Shown: one piece after another, positions 1 through 8,612 of the stretch
Position numbering within the stretch: position 1 is the stretch's first letter
How the letters are laid out: each line of letters starts with the position of its first letter
Assembly (NCBI GenBank): GCA_002352135.1
Contig: DEHW01000018.1
Span: 1-19,089 of the forward strand
Source: Lysobacterales bacterium UBA2790
GTDB lineage: Bacteria > Pseudomonadota > Gammaproteobacteria > Xanthomonadales > Xanthomonadaceae
Direction: 5' to 3'
DNA length: 19,089 nt
Program-made: the position numbers and the translations under genes
The notes under the pieces: generated by a model
The model's database searches: none
Seen by the model: the letters and a program-made list of their open reading frames with translations, nothing else
Told to the model about the DNA's origin: nothing

Positions 1-288
1 GTACAGGCGAATGCATTCCTGCACCACATGGTCCGCAATATCGTCGGCAGCCTCATACCGGTTGGTCGCGGTGAACGGCAGCCCGAATGGCTCGCCGAAC
101 TGCTTCGCGGTCGTGATCGCGCGGTGGCGGGGCCGACCGCGCCAGCTCAGGGACTGGTGTTTCTAGGGCCGCTGTATCCGCGTTGGTTTCATTTGCCCGA
201 CGAAGTGAGCTTCTCCATCGAGGCATCGGAGGAAATGGCCTCTACACCCGCACTCGACGCAGATGATGGAGACGATGCGGCAGAATGA
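1..288 (+). CDS. truA: tRNA pseudouridine synthase A, C-terminal fragment
   Basis: TruA converts U38-40 in the anticodon arm of tRNAs to pseudouridine. The window opens inside the gene; 95 codons remain in frame 1, ending at TGA 286-288. The fragment begins with the conserved C-terminal block [14 protein letters not shown], followed by [10 protein letters not shown], a TAPAQGL segment and LGPLYP, the usual end-of-domain pattern of bacterial TruA. A short acidic tail ([10 protein letters not shown]) extends past the family core. The stop lies inside the start region of trpF, so the two are probably cotranscribed; truA directly upstream of trpF is a common order in gamma- and betaproteobacteria. 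The catalytic Asp lies upstream of the window and cannot be checked. Confidence 0.95.
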   Translation, partial: VQANAFLHHMVRNIVGSLIPVGRGERQPEWLAELLRGRDRAVAGPTAPAQGLVFLGPLYPRWFHLPDEVSFSIEASEEMASTPALDADDGDDAAE

Positions 289-955
289 GGTGGTGAACAT
301 CGACTCGGCGGCGCACACCCACATCAAGTTCTGCGGCATGACGCGAATGGACGACGTTCGCATCGCGCAACGTTTGGGTGTTGATGCCATCGGAATGATC
401 TTTGCGCCGAAGAGTCCGCGCTGCATCAATCTGTCGCACGCGCTGCGGCTGCGAGAAGGTCTCTCTGTTGAACTGCCGATGCCGCGCATTGTGGCCTTGG
501 TGGTCGATGCCGACGCAGCCTTGCTGGCAGATTTGGCGAGCACCTTGAAGCCCGATCTGATCCAGTTTCATGGCAGTGAGTCCGCGCAAGACTGCGAGCT
601 TTCTGAGGTGGCCTATCTTCGTGCGGTGCCGATGCATGGCATGACGAATCTTGCAACGTGGTTATCGGCCTATCCCCACGCGGCGGGCTTCGTCTTCGAT
701 AGTCATGCGCCCGGCGGCAGTGGTGGTTCCGGGCAAGTATTCGACTGGAACCAGCTTCCGCAGGACCGCCGCAAGGTGTGGCTTGCGGGCGGGTTGAACC
801 CTGACAATGTCGGTGAGGCGGTGCGCCGGGTGCGACCTTATGCCGTCGATGTGTCGAGTGGAATTGAGAGTGCTCCGGGCATCAAGTGCGCGGAGAAAAT
901 GCAGCGTTTCGTTGAAGAGGTCAGGCGCGCCGATGTCGCAACTCGAAGTCAGTGA
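263..955 (+). CDS. trpF: Phosphoribosylanthranilate isomerase
   Basis: TrpF isomerises N-(5'-phosphoribosyl)anthranilate to CdRP, the third step from chorismate to tryptophan, in the cytoplasm. The product is a single (beta/alpha)8 barrel of up to 230 residues. Visible motifs are IKFCGMTR with the catalytic Cys (residue 24), [34 protein letters not shown] with the catalytic Asp (146) and phosphate-binding glycines, [10 protein letters not shown], and VDVSSGIES near the end. The start is uncertain. ATG 263 gives about 18 residues before the usual N-terminus and overlaps truA by 26 nt; ATG 275 and GTG 290 or 293 are also in frame, and none has a clear ribosome-binding site. The 3' end overlaps trpB by 23 nt, consistent with translational coupling. 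Confidence 0.95.
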   Translation: MMETMRQNEVVNIDSAAHTHIKFCGMTRMDDVRIAQRLGVDAIGMIFAPKSPRCINLSHALRLREGLSVELPMPRIVALVVDADAALLADLASTLKPDLIQFHGSESAQDCELSEVAYLRAVPMHGMTNLATWLSAYPHAAGFVFDSHAPGGSGGSGQVFDWNQLPQDRRKVWLAGGLNPDNVGEAVRRVRPYAVDVSSGIESAPGIKCAEKMQRFVEEVRRADVATRSQ

Positions 956-2150
956 TTTTTACCAGTATCCCGATGCTCGCGGGCACTTTGGTCAGTTCGG
1001 TGGCAGCTTTGTTGCTGAAACGCTGATCGAACCGTTGCGGGAACTTGCCGACGCCTATGACCGCTACCGCAAGGATCCCGAGTTTCTCGCCGAGCTGGCC
1101 TACGACCTCAAGCACTATGTCGGGCGGCCGTCGCCGATCTATGCCGCTGAGCGCCTGTCCAAGCATGTGGGTGGCGCGCAGATTCTGCTCAAGCGCGAGG
1201 ACCTGAACCATACCGGCGCGCACAAGATCAACAACACGATTGGCCAAGCCATGCTTGCCAAGCGCATGGGTAAGACCCGCATCATTGCCGAGACCGGTGC
1301 GGGTCAGCATGGTGTTGCCTCAGCCACGGTGGCGGCGCGCTTGGGGTTGGAGTGCGTGGTCTACATGGGCGAGACCGATATCGAGCGTCAGGCCATCAAT
1401 GTCTTCCGAATGAAGCTGCTGGGGGCCAAGGTCGTTGCGGTCAGCTCCGGGTCGAAGACCCTCAAGGATGCGCTCAATGAGGCCATGCGCGATTGGGTCA
1501 GCAATGTGCATGACACCTTCTACATCATCGGCACCGTGGCCGGACCCAGCCCGTATCCGCGCATGGTGCGTGACTTCAATGCCGTGGTCGGGCAGGAGGC
1601 GAGGGCGCAAATGCTGGAGCAATACGGCCGTCTGCCGGACGCGCTGACCGCGTGCGTTGGTGGTGGCAGCAATGCGATCGGCCTGTTTCATGCCTTCCTA
1701 AATGATCGCGAGGTCGCCATCTACGGTGCCGAAGCCGCAGGTGATGGCATTGAAACCGGGCGGCATGCCGCCTCACTGGCCGCCGGACGTCCCGGCGTGC
1801 TGCATGGCAATCGTACCTATCTGCTGTGCGATGACGACGGGCAGATCATCGAAACCCATTCGATTTCCGCTGGACTGGATTATCCCGGCGTTGGCCCCGA
1901 GCACGCGTTCCTGAAAGACAGTGGTCGCGCCAGCTACGAAGGCGTGACCGACAGCGAGGCGATGGAGGCCTTCCACCTGTTGGCGCGTACCGAGGGCATC
2001 CTGGCGGCGCTGGAATCCAGTCATGCGGTGGCATTGGCCATCAAGCAGGCGCAGCGTATGCCGAAGGACGCCATGATCTTGTGCAACCTGTCCGGTCGTG
2101 GCGACAAGGACATCTACACCATCGCACGGCGCGAAGGTATTTCGCTTTGA
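933..2150 (+). CDS. trpB: Tryptophan synthase beta chain
   Basis: TrpB condenses indole with L-serine to form L-tryptophan using PLP, in an alpha2beta2 complex with TrpA. The protein has 405 residues, a normal length. [11 protein letters not shown] carries the PLP-binding Lys98, AETGAGQHG carries the catalytic Glu120 (their spacing of 22 equals that of K87/E109 in the Salmonella enzyme), and GGGSNAIG is the phosphate-binding loop. [10 protein letters not shown] is the typical N-terminal block. ATG 933 was chosen because it gives this canonical N-terminus; an in-frame ATG at 807 would add 42 residues encoded within trpF that do not look like TrpB. Purine-rich GAAGAGG lies about 12 nt upstream. 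It overlaps the end of trpF and is followed by trpA after 46 nt. Confidence 0.97.
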   Translation: MSQLEVSDFYQYPDARGHFGQFGGSFVAETLIEPLRELADAYDRYRKDPEFLAELAYDLKHYVGRPSPIYAAERLSKHVGGAQILLKREDLNHTGAHKINNTIGQAMLAKRMGKTRIIAETGAGQHGVASATVAARLGLECVVYMGETDIERQAINVFRMKLLGAKVVAVSSGSKTLKDALNEAMRDWVSNVHDTFYIIGTVAGPSPYPRMVRDFNAVVGQEARAQMLEQYGRLPDALTACVGGGSNAIGLFHAFLNDREVAIYGAEAAGDGIETGRHAASLAAGRPGVLHGNRTYLLCDDDGQIIETHSISAGLDYPGVGPEHAFLKDSGRASYEGVTDSEAMEAFHLLARTEGILAALESSHAVALAIKQAQRMPKDAMILCNLSGRGDKDIYTIARREGISL

Positions 2151-2158
2151 TGGCGCAT

Positions 2159-2178
2159 GAGTCCGCGTTGACGGACTC
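2159..2178 (+). other. Small hairpin between trpB and trpA
   Basis: A perfect inverted repeat, GAGTCCG and CGGACTC (7 bp) with a 6-nt loop, sits 8 nt after the trpB stop and 18 nt before the trpA start. It has no T-run, so it is unlikely to terminate transcription. It may affect mRNA processing or translation of trpA, or be incidental. Confidence 0.4.
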
Positions 2179-2196
2179 GCTCTTGGGAAACCGGAT

Positions 2197-3003
2197 ATGC
2201 ACACACGTATTGACCGCTGTCTCGACACGCTGGCTGCTGCGCACCGCGCCGCCTTGATTCCCTTCATCACGGCAGGCGATCCGTCGGTGGAGTCGACCGT
2301 TCCCGTGATGCACGCACTGGTTGCCGCCGGAGCTGACGTCATCGAGCTGGGCGTTCCGTTTTCGGACCCGATGGCCGATGGTCCGGTGATCCAGCAGAGC
2401 AGCGAACGCGCCCTGGCGCGAAAGGTCGGTCTGCGCACGGTGCTTGGCATGGTCAAGGCATTCCGCGAGTCCGACGCCGACACGCCCGTTGTGTTGATGG
2501 GCTATCTCAATCCGGTGGAAATGTTCGGTCTGGATCGCTTCGCTGAAGCCGCAGCGCAGGCCGGTGTGGATGGCGTGCTACTGGTGGATTGCCCACCGGA
2601 GGAATCGGCGCCCGTGCGCGCGGCGCTGAATGCCCGCAACCTCGCGCTCGTCCCACTCGCCGCGCCGACCAGTGCCGGAGAGCGCCTGAAGCAACTGGCT
2701 GACGGCGCGCAGGGCTATCTGTACTACGTGTCGTTTGCCGGTGTTACCGGCGCTGGAAAGCTGGACCTGGCCGATGTGCAAAGCCGCGTTGCAGCGATTC
2801 GTGATGTGTCCAATTCCCGGATTGCGGTTGGCTTCGGTGTGCGTGATGCCGACAGTGCCAAACGCATCGCCCAATTCGCTGACGCCATCGTGATTGGCAG
2901 TGCCTTGGTTAGCACGCTCGCGAGTGCAGAATCGACGGCCGTCGCCTGTGAACGCGCCGACGCCTTTCTACGTCCTATCGCCGAGGCACTGCGGGCGGAC
3001 TGA
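2197..3003 (+). CDS. trpA: Tryptophan synthase alpha chain
   Basis: TrpA cleaves indole-3-glycerol phosphate to indole and glyceraldehyde 3-phosphate; indole passes through the tunnel to TrpB. The 268 residues match the family length. The N-terminal block AALIPFITAGDPS is followed by VIELGVPFSDPMADGP, with the two catalytic acids Glu50 and Asp61. VLMGYLNP, DCPPEE, YYVSFAGVTGAG (active-site loop) and GFGV with IVIGSAL (phosphate site) follow in the expected barrel order. GGGAAA about 8 nt upstream is a fair ribosome-binding site for ATG 2197. It is the last recognisable trp gene here; accD and folC, which often follow trpA in proteobacteria, are absent from this window. Confidence 0.97.
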   Translation: MHTRIDRCLDTLAAAHRAALIPFITAGDPSVESTVPVMHALVAAGADVIELGVPFSDPMADGPVIQQSSERALARKVGLRTVLGMVKAFRESDADTPVVLMGYLNPVEMFGLDRFAEAAAQAGVDGVLLVDCPPEESAPVRAALNARNLALVPLAAPTSAGERLKQLADGAQGYLYYVSFAGVTGAGKLDLADVQSRVAAIRDVSNSRIAVGFGVRDADSAKRIAQFADAIVIGSALVSTLASAESTAVACERADAFLRPIAEALRAD

Positions 3004-3248
3004 GCGCATCGTCCGTCCTTCTGCGAGCCACGGCGACCAATCGCTGACTCGGCGCTGTGGTTGACGCATTGCCGAATTGCCTGGCAACGCAGAGCGGCAG
3101 TCCGGCCTTATGTGTTCGTTCTCTCGCCTTGAACAACCTCGATTGCTCACAACCGGCGATCTGAGCGGTTTCGCGCGTTGACGCCCTGCGCCACTGCATG
3201 CACCATCGCGGCAGGCATCTGGCTCTAGGCCCTGGGAGGGAGTTCCGC
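3004..3248. other. Non-coding gap between trpA and WS/DGAT
   Basis: About 245 bases with no convincing gene. An imperfect dyad (CCACGGCG at 3028-3035 and CGCTGTGG at 3053-3060, 8 bp with one wobble pair and a 17-nt loop) follows trpA but has no T-run; it could mark the end of the trp transcript only weakly. No clear -35/-10 pair was found. The right end holds the strong ribosome-binding site of the next gene. Confidence 0.5.
3234..3242 (+). promoter_or_regulatory. Strong ribosome-binding site for the WS/DGAT gene
   Basis: GGGAGGGAG lies 6 nt before ATG 3249. It is the best Shine-Dalgarno match near this gene and favours 3249 over the in-frame ATGs at 3198 and 3297. Confidence 0.6.
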
Positions 3249-4742
3249 ATGCACATTGGCGCACAGACGCCGGGGCGTGCTCCACAGCGTGAAGCGATGT
3301 CGAAGGTCGACACCGCATGGTTGCGCATGGAGCGTCCCACCAACCTGATGATGATCACTGGCGTCCTGATGTTTTCCGAACGTCTTGAGCTGGATGCATT
3401 CAAGCAACTGATCCGCGAGCGGTTTCTGGCGTTCAAGAGGTTTCGCCAGAAGGCCGTGGACACGGCGACGGGCGCGCATTGGGAAACCGATCCAGATTTC
3501 GATATCGATTGGCATGTGGTGCTGACCGCCCTGCCGGGCAAGGCAGGCAAGCCGGAACTTGAGCGCCTGGTCAGCCAGTTGGCCTCGACCGCGCTGGATC
3601 ACGCCAAGCCGCTCTGGCAGTTTCATCTTGTTGAGCGTTATGGCCGCGGCAGTGCATTGATCGCGCGAATGCACCACTGTTATGCCGATGGCATTGCGTT
3701 GGTGCAGGTGTTGCTGTCTCTGACCGATGTCAGTCGTCATCCGAAGCCGGGCACCGACTTGCCGCGCGCTTGGCTTGGCAAGGACGGTGAGCGGGTGACG
3801 CAACGTTTCTTCGATCCGGCGATGCAGCAGTTTGATCGCGCCATGAAGATGGGCGGCAAGGTCGTCGAGAAAAGTCTGGAGATGTATCGCGATCCGTCGC
3901 TCGCGGGGGTGTTGGCGAAAGAGGGCGGGGAGATTGCACGGGAGTTGGGCAATGTCCTGCTCTTGCCGGATGATCCCGAGACACCGCTCAAACGGCCTTT
4001 GGGGGTGAGTAAGCGCTGTGCATGGGCTGAGCCGATTCCATTGGAAGAGGTCAAGACGCTGAGTCGTGCGCTTGGCTGTACGGTCAATGATGTGCTTCTG
4101 GCAGCCGTGGCGGGCGCGTTGCGAAGCTGGTTGCTGGAGGCGGGTTTCGAGCCCGCTGGGTTGACCATCCGCGCGACCGTGCCTGTGAACCTGCGTCCGC
4201 TGGAACATGCAAAGAAGCTGGGCAATCATTTCGGCCTGGTGTTTCTGGATCTGCCCATCGGCGAGGCCAATCCGTTGCGGCGACTGCAGCGCGTTGCCGA
4301 CAACATGCGCGAGATCAAATCGTCGCGTCAGGCCATCATGACCTTCGGAGTATTGGCGGCCCTGGGCATGGCGCCCTCGGGTGTTCAGCGCTTCGCCCTG
4401 GAGCTGTTCAGTCGCAAGGGCAGTGCGGTCGCGACCAATGTGCCCGGTCCGCAGATGCCGCTGTTCATGGCGGGCGCGGAAGTCAGTGACCTGATGTTCT
4501 GGGTGCCGCAAACCGGCAGTATCGGTGTCGGCATCAGCATCCTGAGCTACAACGGCCGGGTGCATTTCGGTCTGATCAGCGATGGCAAGTGCATCAGCAA
4601 GCCGCAGGAAGTCATCAAGCGCTTCCAGCCGGAATTCGAGACGCTGCTGTACGCCACGCTGATGGAAGACTGGACGCAGACGATTCATCCCGAGGATGCG
4701 GCGGACACACTGCGACGTCTGACCTCCAAACAGAGTGCGTAA
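3249..4742 (+). CDS. Wax ester synthase/diacylglycerol acyltransferase (WS/DGAT)
   Basis: Members of this family esterify fatty alcohols or diacylglycerol with acyl-CoA, making wax esters or triacylglycerol storage lipid at the inner membrane. From ATG 3249 the protein has 497 residues. MSKVDTAWLRMERPTNLM is the typical N-terminal block, PLWQFHLVE follows, and HHCYADG (residues 142-148) is the catalytic HHxxxDG motif with its second His and Asp intact. The NDVLLAAVAGALR and VPVNLRP blocks and a TNVPGP segment complete the C-terminal half. Family N-termini usually begin at the MSKVD methionine (ATG 3297, 481 residues), which has a poor ribosome-binding site, so a 16-residue extension is possible but unproven. 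Substrate preference cannot be read from sequence. It stands alone, on the same strand as the trp genes. Confidence 0.93.
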   Translation: MHIGAQTPGRAPQREAMSKVDTAWLRMERPTNLMMITGVLMFSERLELDAFKQLIRERFLAFKRFRQKAVDTATGAHWETDPDFDIDWHVVLTALPGKAGKPELERLVSQLASTALDHAKPLWQFHLVERYGRGSALIARMHHCYADGIALVQVLLSLTDVSRHPKPGTDLPRAWLGKDGERVTQRFFDPAMQQFDRAMKMGGKVVEKSLEMYRDPSLAGVLAKEGGEIARELGNVLLLPDDPETPLKRPLGVSKRCAWAEPIPLEEVKTLSRALGCTVNDVLLAAVAGALRSWLLEAGFEPAGLTIRATVPVNLRPLEHAKKLGNHFGLVFLDLPIGEANPLRRLQRVADNMREIKSSRQAIMTFGVLAALGMAPSGVQRFALELFSRKGSAVATNVPGPQMPLFMAGAEVSDLMFWVPQTGSIGVGISILSYNGRVHFGLISDGKCISKPQEVIKRFQPEFETLLYATLMEDWTQTIHPEDAADTLRRLTSKQSA

Positions 4743-4773
4743 AGTTTTGCGCAGTGCGAAAATATCGCCCCAC

Positions 4774-4850
4774 GCCCCCGTAGCTCAGCTGGATAGAGCG
4801 TCCCCCTCCTAAGGGGAAGGCCGTGCGTTCGAATCGCGCCGGGGGCACCA
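4774..4850 (+). tRNA. tRNA-Arg, anticodon CCU
   Basis: A full cloverleaf is present. Acceptor arms GCCCCCG (4774-4780) and CGGGGGC (4840-4846) pair over 7 bp. The D stem is GCTC/GAGC, the anticodon stem TCCCC/GGGGA encloses loop CTCCTAA with anticodon CCT at 4808-4810, and there is a 5-nt variable loop. The T stem GTGCG/CGCGC (one wobble) has loop TTCGAAT. Discriminator A and an encoded CCA (4848-4850) end the gene. It reads the Arg codon AGG. This tRNA gene is a known integration site for genomic islands in other bacteria, but no repeat of its 3' end was noticed in the window. It faces tsaC, whose stop is about 65 nt away on the other strand. Confidence 0.97.
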
Positions 4851-4914
4851 TTTGGCGATCATCAGGCGAGTGTTCCGGCCGCGGGATGTCGGGCGGGCTC
4901 CTGCGGCATGGAGC

Positions 4915-5916
4915 TCAGCGGCTTTCGGCCCTGCGCAGGCGGTCGTTGACGGCCTCCCACGCCGCTTGCTGTGGAGGCGCTTCCAGCGCGATCCATTTGT
5001 GCGGCGGGTGGTCAACGCTGTGCAAAGCGGCGTACAAGCCCTGCGCATAGACTTCCGGGCTTGCTCCCAGAACAATTTCAGTCAGGCCTTCCGGCAGTCC
5101 GGGACGCGGCGTCCCCAAGCTGATCAAAGCTCCCGGACCGTCCGGCAGCGGTGACTGGCGTGATACCAGGCGTAAGGGTGTGCGCGGCGCGTAGTGGCGG
5201 TCATGCATGCCCGGCGACGGCGCGCTGCCTTGCTTGTCCCAGTGCGCATCGGGCACTTTTGCGCCGAGCACGTGCTCGATCCGCGCGCGACTGATGGCTC
5301 CGGGACGCAGCAGCGTGACCTCACCTTGTTCGCTGATGGCAACCACCGTCGATTCGATCCCGGCGTGACTGTTGCCACCATCCAGAATCATCGCAACCCG
5401 ATTTCCCAGGCTGCGCGCGACATGCGAGGCGGCGGTCGGTGAGAGTTGCATGAATTCGTTGGCACTTGGCGCGGCCAGCGGCACCCCGGCTTCGCGAATC
5501 AGTTCGCGTGCCACCGGGTGTTCGGGTAGACGCACGCCGACGGTGTCCAGACCGCCACTGACGAGGGTCGGGATGGCCTCATTGCGAGGCAGCACCATGG
5601 TCAAGGGACCGGGCCAGAATTCGCGTGCAAGCAGCTCGGCGCTGTCAGGCCAAACGCGTACCACGCGATGGGCGTCATGGGCGTCCGCGATGTGGACGAT
5701 CAAGGGACAGGAGCGGGGGCGACGCTTGGCTGCGAAGATCTTCTCCACCGCGCTGGCATCGAAGGCGTTGGCCGCCAGTCCGTAAACGGTTTCGGTCGGA
5801 AAGGCGACGAGATCGCCCGCGCGCAAATGCCGTGCGGCCAAGGCAATGGTTTCAGGTGTGGCGACGACAGCGTGCTGTGCCATCGCCGCTGCGTGTTTCA
5901 GAGTCTCTTGCATCAT
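4915..5916 (-). CDS. tsaC: L-threonylcarbamoyladenylate synthase (Sua5/YrdC type)
   Basis: This enzyme makes threonylcarbamoyl-AMP from threonine, bicarbonate and ATP, the first step of t6A37 formation in ANN-reading tRNAs; TsaD and partners complete it. The 333-residue protein has the long two-domain Sua5 architecture, unlike the short E. coli TsaC. The YrdC domain (about 25-210) shows AFPTETVYGLAANA, KRRPRSCPLIVHI, WPGPLTMVLPR, VGVRLPEHP and PLAAPSAN. The SPGMHDRHYAPRTPL linker leads to the C-terminal Sua5 domain. The start is uncertain between ATG 5916, the next codon and the Met at residue 12; none has a good ribosome-binding site. It lies about 100 nt downstream of fba in the same direction and could receive read-through, but its role is unrelated to carbon fixation. 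Confidence 0.93.
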   Translation of the reverse strand: MMQETLKHAAAMAQHAVVATPETIALAARHLRAGDLVAFPTETVYGLAANAFDASAVEKIFAAKRRPRSCPLIVHIADAHDAHRVVRVWPDSAELLAREFWPGPLTMVLPRNEAIPTLVSGGLDTVGVRLPEHPVARELIREAGVPLAAPSANEFMQLSPTAASHVARSLGNRVAMILDGGNSHAGIESTVVAISEQGEVTLLRPGAISRARIEHVLGAKVPDAHWDKQGSAPSPGMHDRHYAPRTPLRLVSRQSPLPDGPGALISLGTPRPGLPEGLTEIVLGASPEVYAQGLYAALHSVDHPPHKWIALEAPPQQAAWEAVNDRLRRAESR

Positions 5917-5975
5917 GGCGCAAGCATAGCGGGCAAACGTGGAGCGTGTGCGCTACTGCCGCCTCATGTTTGTGA

Positions 5976-6002
5976 ACTCGTCGGACGAGTGCGTTGACGC
6001 AC
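5976..6002 (-). other. Two adjoining palindromes after fba
   Basis: ACTCGTC-G-GACGAGT (5976-5990) and GTGCGTTGACGCAC (5989-6002) are two near-perfect palindromes sharing two bases, 17 nt past the fba stop. Neither is followed by a T-run on the minus strand. They could form tandem hairpins protecting or ending the cbb transcript, or be a protein-binding site upstream of tsaC. Function is unproven. Confidence 0.4.
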
Positions 6003-6018
6003 CCGCCCAACGCACGCA

Positions 6019-7053
6019 TCAGTAACGCGAGGCCATGGCTTCGAGCGCAATGGGCTTGATTTTCGCGCCCATGCCGGCGCAGCCGAAGGCTTCGAAGCGC
6101 GCTTTGCAGATGCTGCTGGCGGCCTTCTTGGCGGCGGCCAGGTACTTGCGCGGATCGAATTCACTGGGTTGCTCTGCCAGTACCTTGCGGATCGCACCGG
6201 TCATGGCCAGACGGATGTCGGTGTCGATGTTGATCTTGCGCACGCCACTCTTGATGCCACGGACGATTTCCTCAACCGGCACGCCGTAGGTTTCCTTCAT
6301 CTGCCCGCCGTATTGACGGATGATTTCCAGCCACTCCTGCGGCACGCTGCTGGAGCCGTGCATCACCAGATGGGTGTTGGGAATGGCGGCATGAATCTGG
6401 GCGATGCGGTCGATGGCCAGAATGTCACCGGTCGGCTTGCGGGTGAACTTGTAGGCACCATGGCTGGTGCCGATGGCAATCGCCAGCGCATCGACGCCCG
6501 TCTTCTCGACGAAATCCTTGGCCTGTGTCGGGTCTGTGAGCAGCATGTCGTGGCTCAGTTTGCCTTCCGCGCCGACGCCGTCTTCCTCACCAGCTTCGCC
6601 GGTTTCCAGTGAGCCGAGACAGCCAAGTTCGCCTTCCACCGACACGCCGACGGCATGCGCCATACGGCAGACCAGTTCGGTCACTTCGATGTTGTACTCG
6701 TAGCTGGCGGGCGTCTTGCCGTCGGACATCAGCGAACCGTCCATCATCACACTGGAGAAGCCCGAGCGGATCGATTGCTGGCATACGGCAGGCGAGGTGC
6801 CATGGTCTTGGTGCAGCACGATGGGGAGTTCGGGGTGAACTTCGGCCGCCGCGATGATCAGGTGGCGCAGATAGGCTTCGCCCGCGTACTTGCGCGCACC
6901 GGCGGAGGCTTGCAGGATGACCGGCGAGTCGGTCGCTGCAGCGGCTTCCATGATTGCCTGAACCTGCTCAAGGTTGTTGACGTTGAACGCGGGAACGCCG
7001 TAGCTGTGCTCGGCGGCGTGATCGAGAACCTGACGTAGCGATACCAGTGCCAT
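6019..7053 (-). CDS. fba: Class II fructose-1,6-bisphosphate aldolase (CbbA)
   Basis: This zinc aldolase joins dihydroxyacetone phosphate with glyceraldehyde 3-phosphate to give fructose 1,6-bisphosphate; enzymes from cbb operons often also make sedoheptulose 1,7-bisphosphate. The 344 residues include HQDHG (His81, Asp83, His84: metal ligand and catalytic region), EGELGCLG, the monovalent-cation/phosphate loop [16 protein letters not shown] with another zinc His, and KINIDTD. ATG 7053 was chosen because it gives the canonical MALVSLRQ N-terminus with GGAGGGG 8 nt upstream; an upstream in-frame ATG at 7128 would add 25 unrelated residues overlapping the preceding gene. It is the last gene of the cbb operon, 41 nt after the HAD fusion gene. 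Confidence 0.96.
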   Translation of the reverse strand: MALVSLRQVLDHAAEHSYGVPAFNVNNLEQVQAIMEAAAATDSPVILQASAGARKYAGEAYLRHLIIAAAEVHPELPIVLHQDHGTSPAVCQQSIRSGFSSVMMDGSLMSDGKTPASYEYNIEVTELVCRMAHAVGVSVEGELGCLGSLETGEAGEEDGVGAEGKLSHDMLLTDPTQAKDFVEKTGVDALAIAIGTSHGAYKFTRKPTGDILAIDRIAQIHAAIPNTHLVMHGSSSVPQEWLEIIRQYGGQMKETYGVPVEEIVRGIKSGVRKINIDTDIRLAMTGAIRKVLAEQPSEFDPRKYLAAAKKAASSICKARFEAFGCAGMGAKIKPIALEAMASRY

Positions 7054-7094
7054 GGTGGAACCCCTCCAGTTGTGATGATGAATGAGTGGATAAA

Positions 7095-8612
7095 TCAGGC
7101 AGCGCGCGCGGCTTGAGGCGGTTCGCACTCGCAGTCGATCTCAAGCTCGGTCGACGCGCACAGCCAGCAGTCCAGATCGTACACGGTCGGTTCCGCCAGC
7201 CGCAGTTTGACCCCGCCAGGAAGCCGCCAGCCATGCGAAACATGAAATCCTGGACCGGTCGCCATCGCGGACACGTAGCTGTGGTCGTCGGCGAAATAGG
7301 TGCTCGGGGTGACGATGGTAGCAATGCCTGCCGCTTTCGCCGCGCTGAGTCCGCCAGGAGAGTCTTCTACGGCGACCACGGAGTCGGGCGATAGGCAAAG
7401 TTGCTGGAGTGCCAGTTGGTAGGCTTCCGGATCGGGCTTCTTTTTCAACACGTCTTCACCGCAGACTATGCTGGCGAAATGTCTGCTCCAGTCCGCGCCA
7501 AGGTGAGTACGAAGAAGCGCGTCAACGTTGCTGCGACTGGTGGTCGTCACAATGCCAAGCCTGACACCGGCGCGAATGCAGGACTGCCACATGGACAGCA
7601 CTCCCGGCCGCATAGGTACTGCGCCGTCCATGACAAGTTGAGCGTAGATTGCATTCTTGCGCTGATGGAGCTGAGCGGCCAGTGCGTCGCGCTCGATCGG
7701 ATCGCTGGGCGCGTCGGCACGGGTCTGCATGTCGAACAACATCCGTTCGCGACCGCCGGTGACACTGAGGAGTTCGCCATAGCGATCAACATCCCAATGC
7801 CAAGCGAGGCCCCGCTCGGCGAAAGCCTGGTTGAAGGCAATGCGATGGCCCTCGCACTCGGTTTCGGCAATGGTGCCATCGACATCCCACAGCACTGCTT
7901 GCAGGTGCCGGGTTGCTGGCGAAGTGAACAGGCTGCGAAGTTGATCGAAGTTGTCCAGCACACGGTCTGCACCGGCTGCGCTGACTGATTGCCCCAGGTT
8001 GTAGCCGTGCGGGAAAAGATAGATGCCGACGCCCGCATTGCGGGCGGTGGCGACATCGATCGAGGAATCCCCTACGAACAATGTCTGTTCCGGAGTGACT
8101 CCGAGCCTTTCCATCACGTGCAGGACCCCCGTCGGATCTGGCTTGCGCGCTGGAAATGTATTGCCGCTGACAACGAAGTCAAAGAAAGCAGACAGGCCAT
8201 GCTGGGCGAGGATCGCTTCCGTATAGCGAGCTTCCTTGTTGGTCACCACGGCCATCTGAACACCCTGTGCTCGCAGGACATCCAGTGTTTCGCGAGCACC
8301 CGGATAGGGATAGCTCCGAGTGCCACACCGAGCGGCATAGTTGCGGTCGAAGAGCGGTGTCATGGCGTGTAGATCAGCTGCCGACCTCACCTCCTCGACA
8401 TCCCGACCGGTCACGCTGGCAACCGCCCTGACTAGCAAGGTAAAGGTGCCATGACCGATCCAGCGCTGCACATCGTGGATGCTGACAGACGGAAGTCCCA
8501 CGGATGCAAGCGTGTCGTTGACGGCATCACTGATCTCGGGTGCCGTCTCGATCAAGGTGCCATCCAGATCGAACACCACGAGCTTGAACGCTGATACCGT
8601 CAGACCTTCCAT
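7095..8612 (-). CDS. cbbZ/cbbY: Two-domain HAD phosphatase: phosphoglycolate phosphatase (CbbZ) fused to CbbY
   Basis: A single uninterrupted 505-residue frame carries two complete HAD hydrolases. Domain 1 (about 9-228) resembles Gph/CbbZ: DLDGT (15-19) with nucleophile Asp15 and acid/base Asp17, VVTNK (122-126), Lys157, and GDSSID (181-186). It should hydrolyse 2-phosphoglycolate from RuBisCO oxygenation. Domain 2 (about 237-465) resembles CbbY, the xylulose-1,5-bisphosphate phosphatase: DVDGT (243-247), [16 protein letters not shown], an SVTGGRER segment, VTTTS (355-359), KKKPDPEAY and VEDSPGG. The linker is only about 10 residues. A C-terminal tail holds four Cys (482, 485, 494, 496). ATG 8612 overlaps the tkt stop by one base (TGATG), with GGAGGG 5 nt upstream, so translation is probably coupled. 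Catalytic residues of both domains are intact; the substrates are assigned by family resemblance and operon context. Confidence 0.9.
   Translation of the reverse strand: MEGLTVSAFKLVVFDLDGTLIETAPEISDAVNDTLASVGLPSVSIHDVQRWIGHGTFTLLVRAVASVTGRDVEEVRSAADLHAMTPLFDRNYAARCGTRSYPYPGARETLDVLRAQGVQMAVVTNKEARYTEAILAQHGLSAFFDFVVSGNTFPARKPDPTGVLHVMERLGVTPEQTLFVGDSSIDVATARNAGVGIYLFPHGYNLGQSVSAAGADRVLDNFDQLRSLFTSPATRHLQAVLWDVDGTIAETECEGHRIAFNQAFAERGLAWHWDVDRYGELLSVTGGRERMLFDMQTRADAPSDPIERDALAAQLHQRKNAIYAQLVMDGAVPMRPGVLSMWQSCIRAGVRLGIVTTTSRSNVDALLRTHLGADWSRHFASIVCGEDVLKKKPDPEAYQLALQQLCLSPDSVVAVEDSPGGLSAAKAAGIATIVTPSTYFADDHSYVSAMATGPGFHVSHGWRLPGGVKLRLAEPTVYDLDCWLCASTELEIDCECEPPQAARAA

Noticed and set aside
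807..932. Extended trpB start at ATG 807
   Set aside because: The 42 extra residues are trpF read in another frame; ATG 933 gives the normal TrpB N-terminus.
3028..3060. Intrinsic terminator after trpA
   Set aside because: The stem is imperfect, the loop is 17 nt and there is no T-run; kept only as a remark in the gap entry.
3225..4688. Long minus-strand open frame (487 codons) opposite the WS/DGAT gene
   Set aside because: It has no recognisable motif and is a mirror effect of GC-rich codon use; the plus strand has clear catalytic motifs and a good ribosome-binding site.
4828..4850. Attachment-site duplication from the tRNA-Arg 3' end
   Set aside because: I saw no second copy of this segment elsewhere in the window and no integrase gene.
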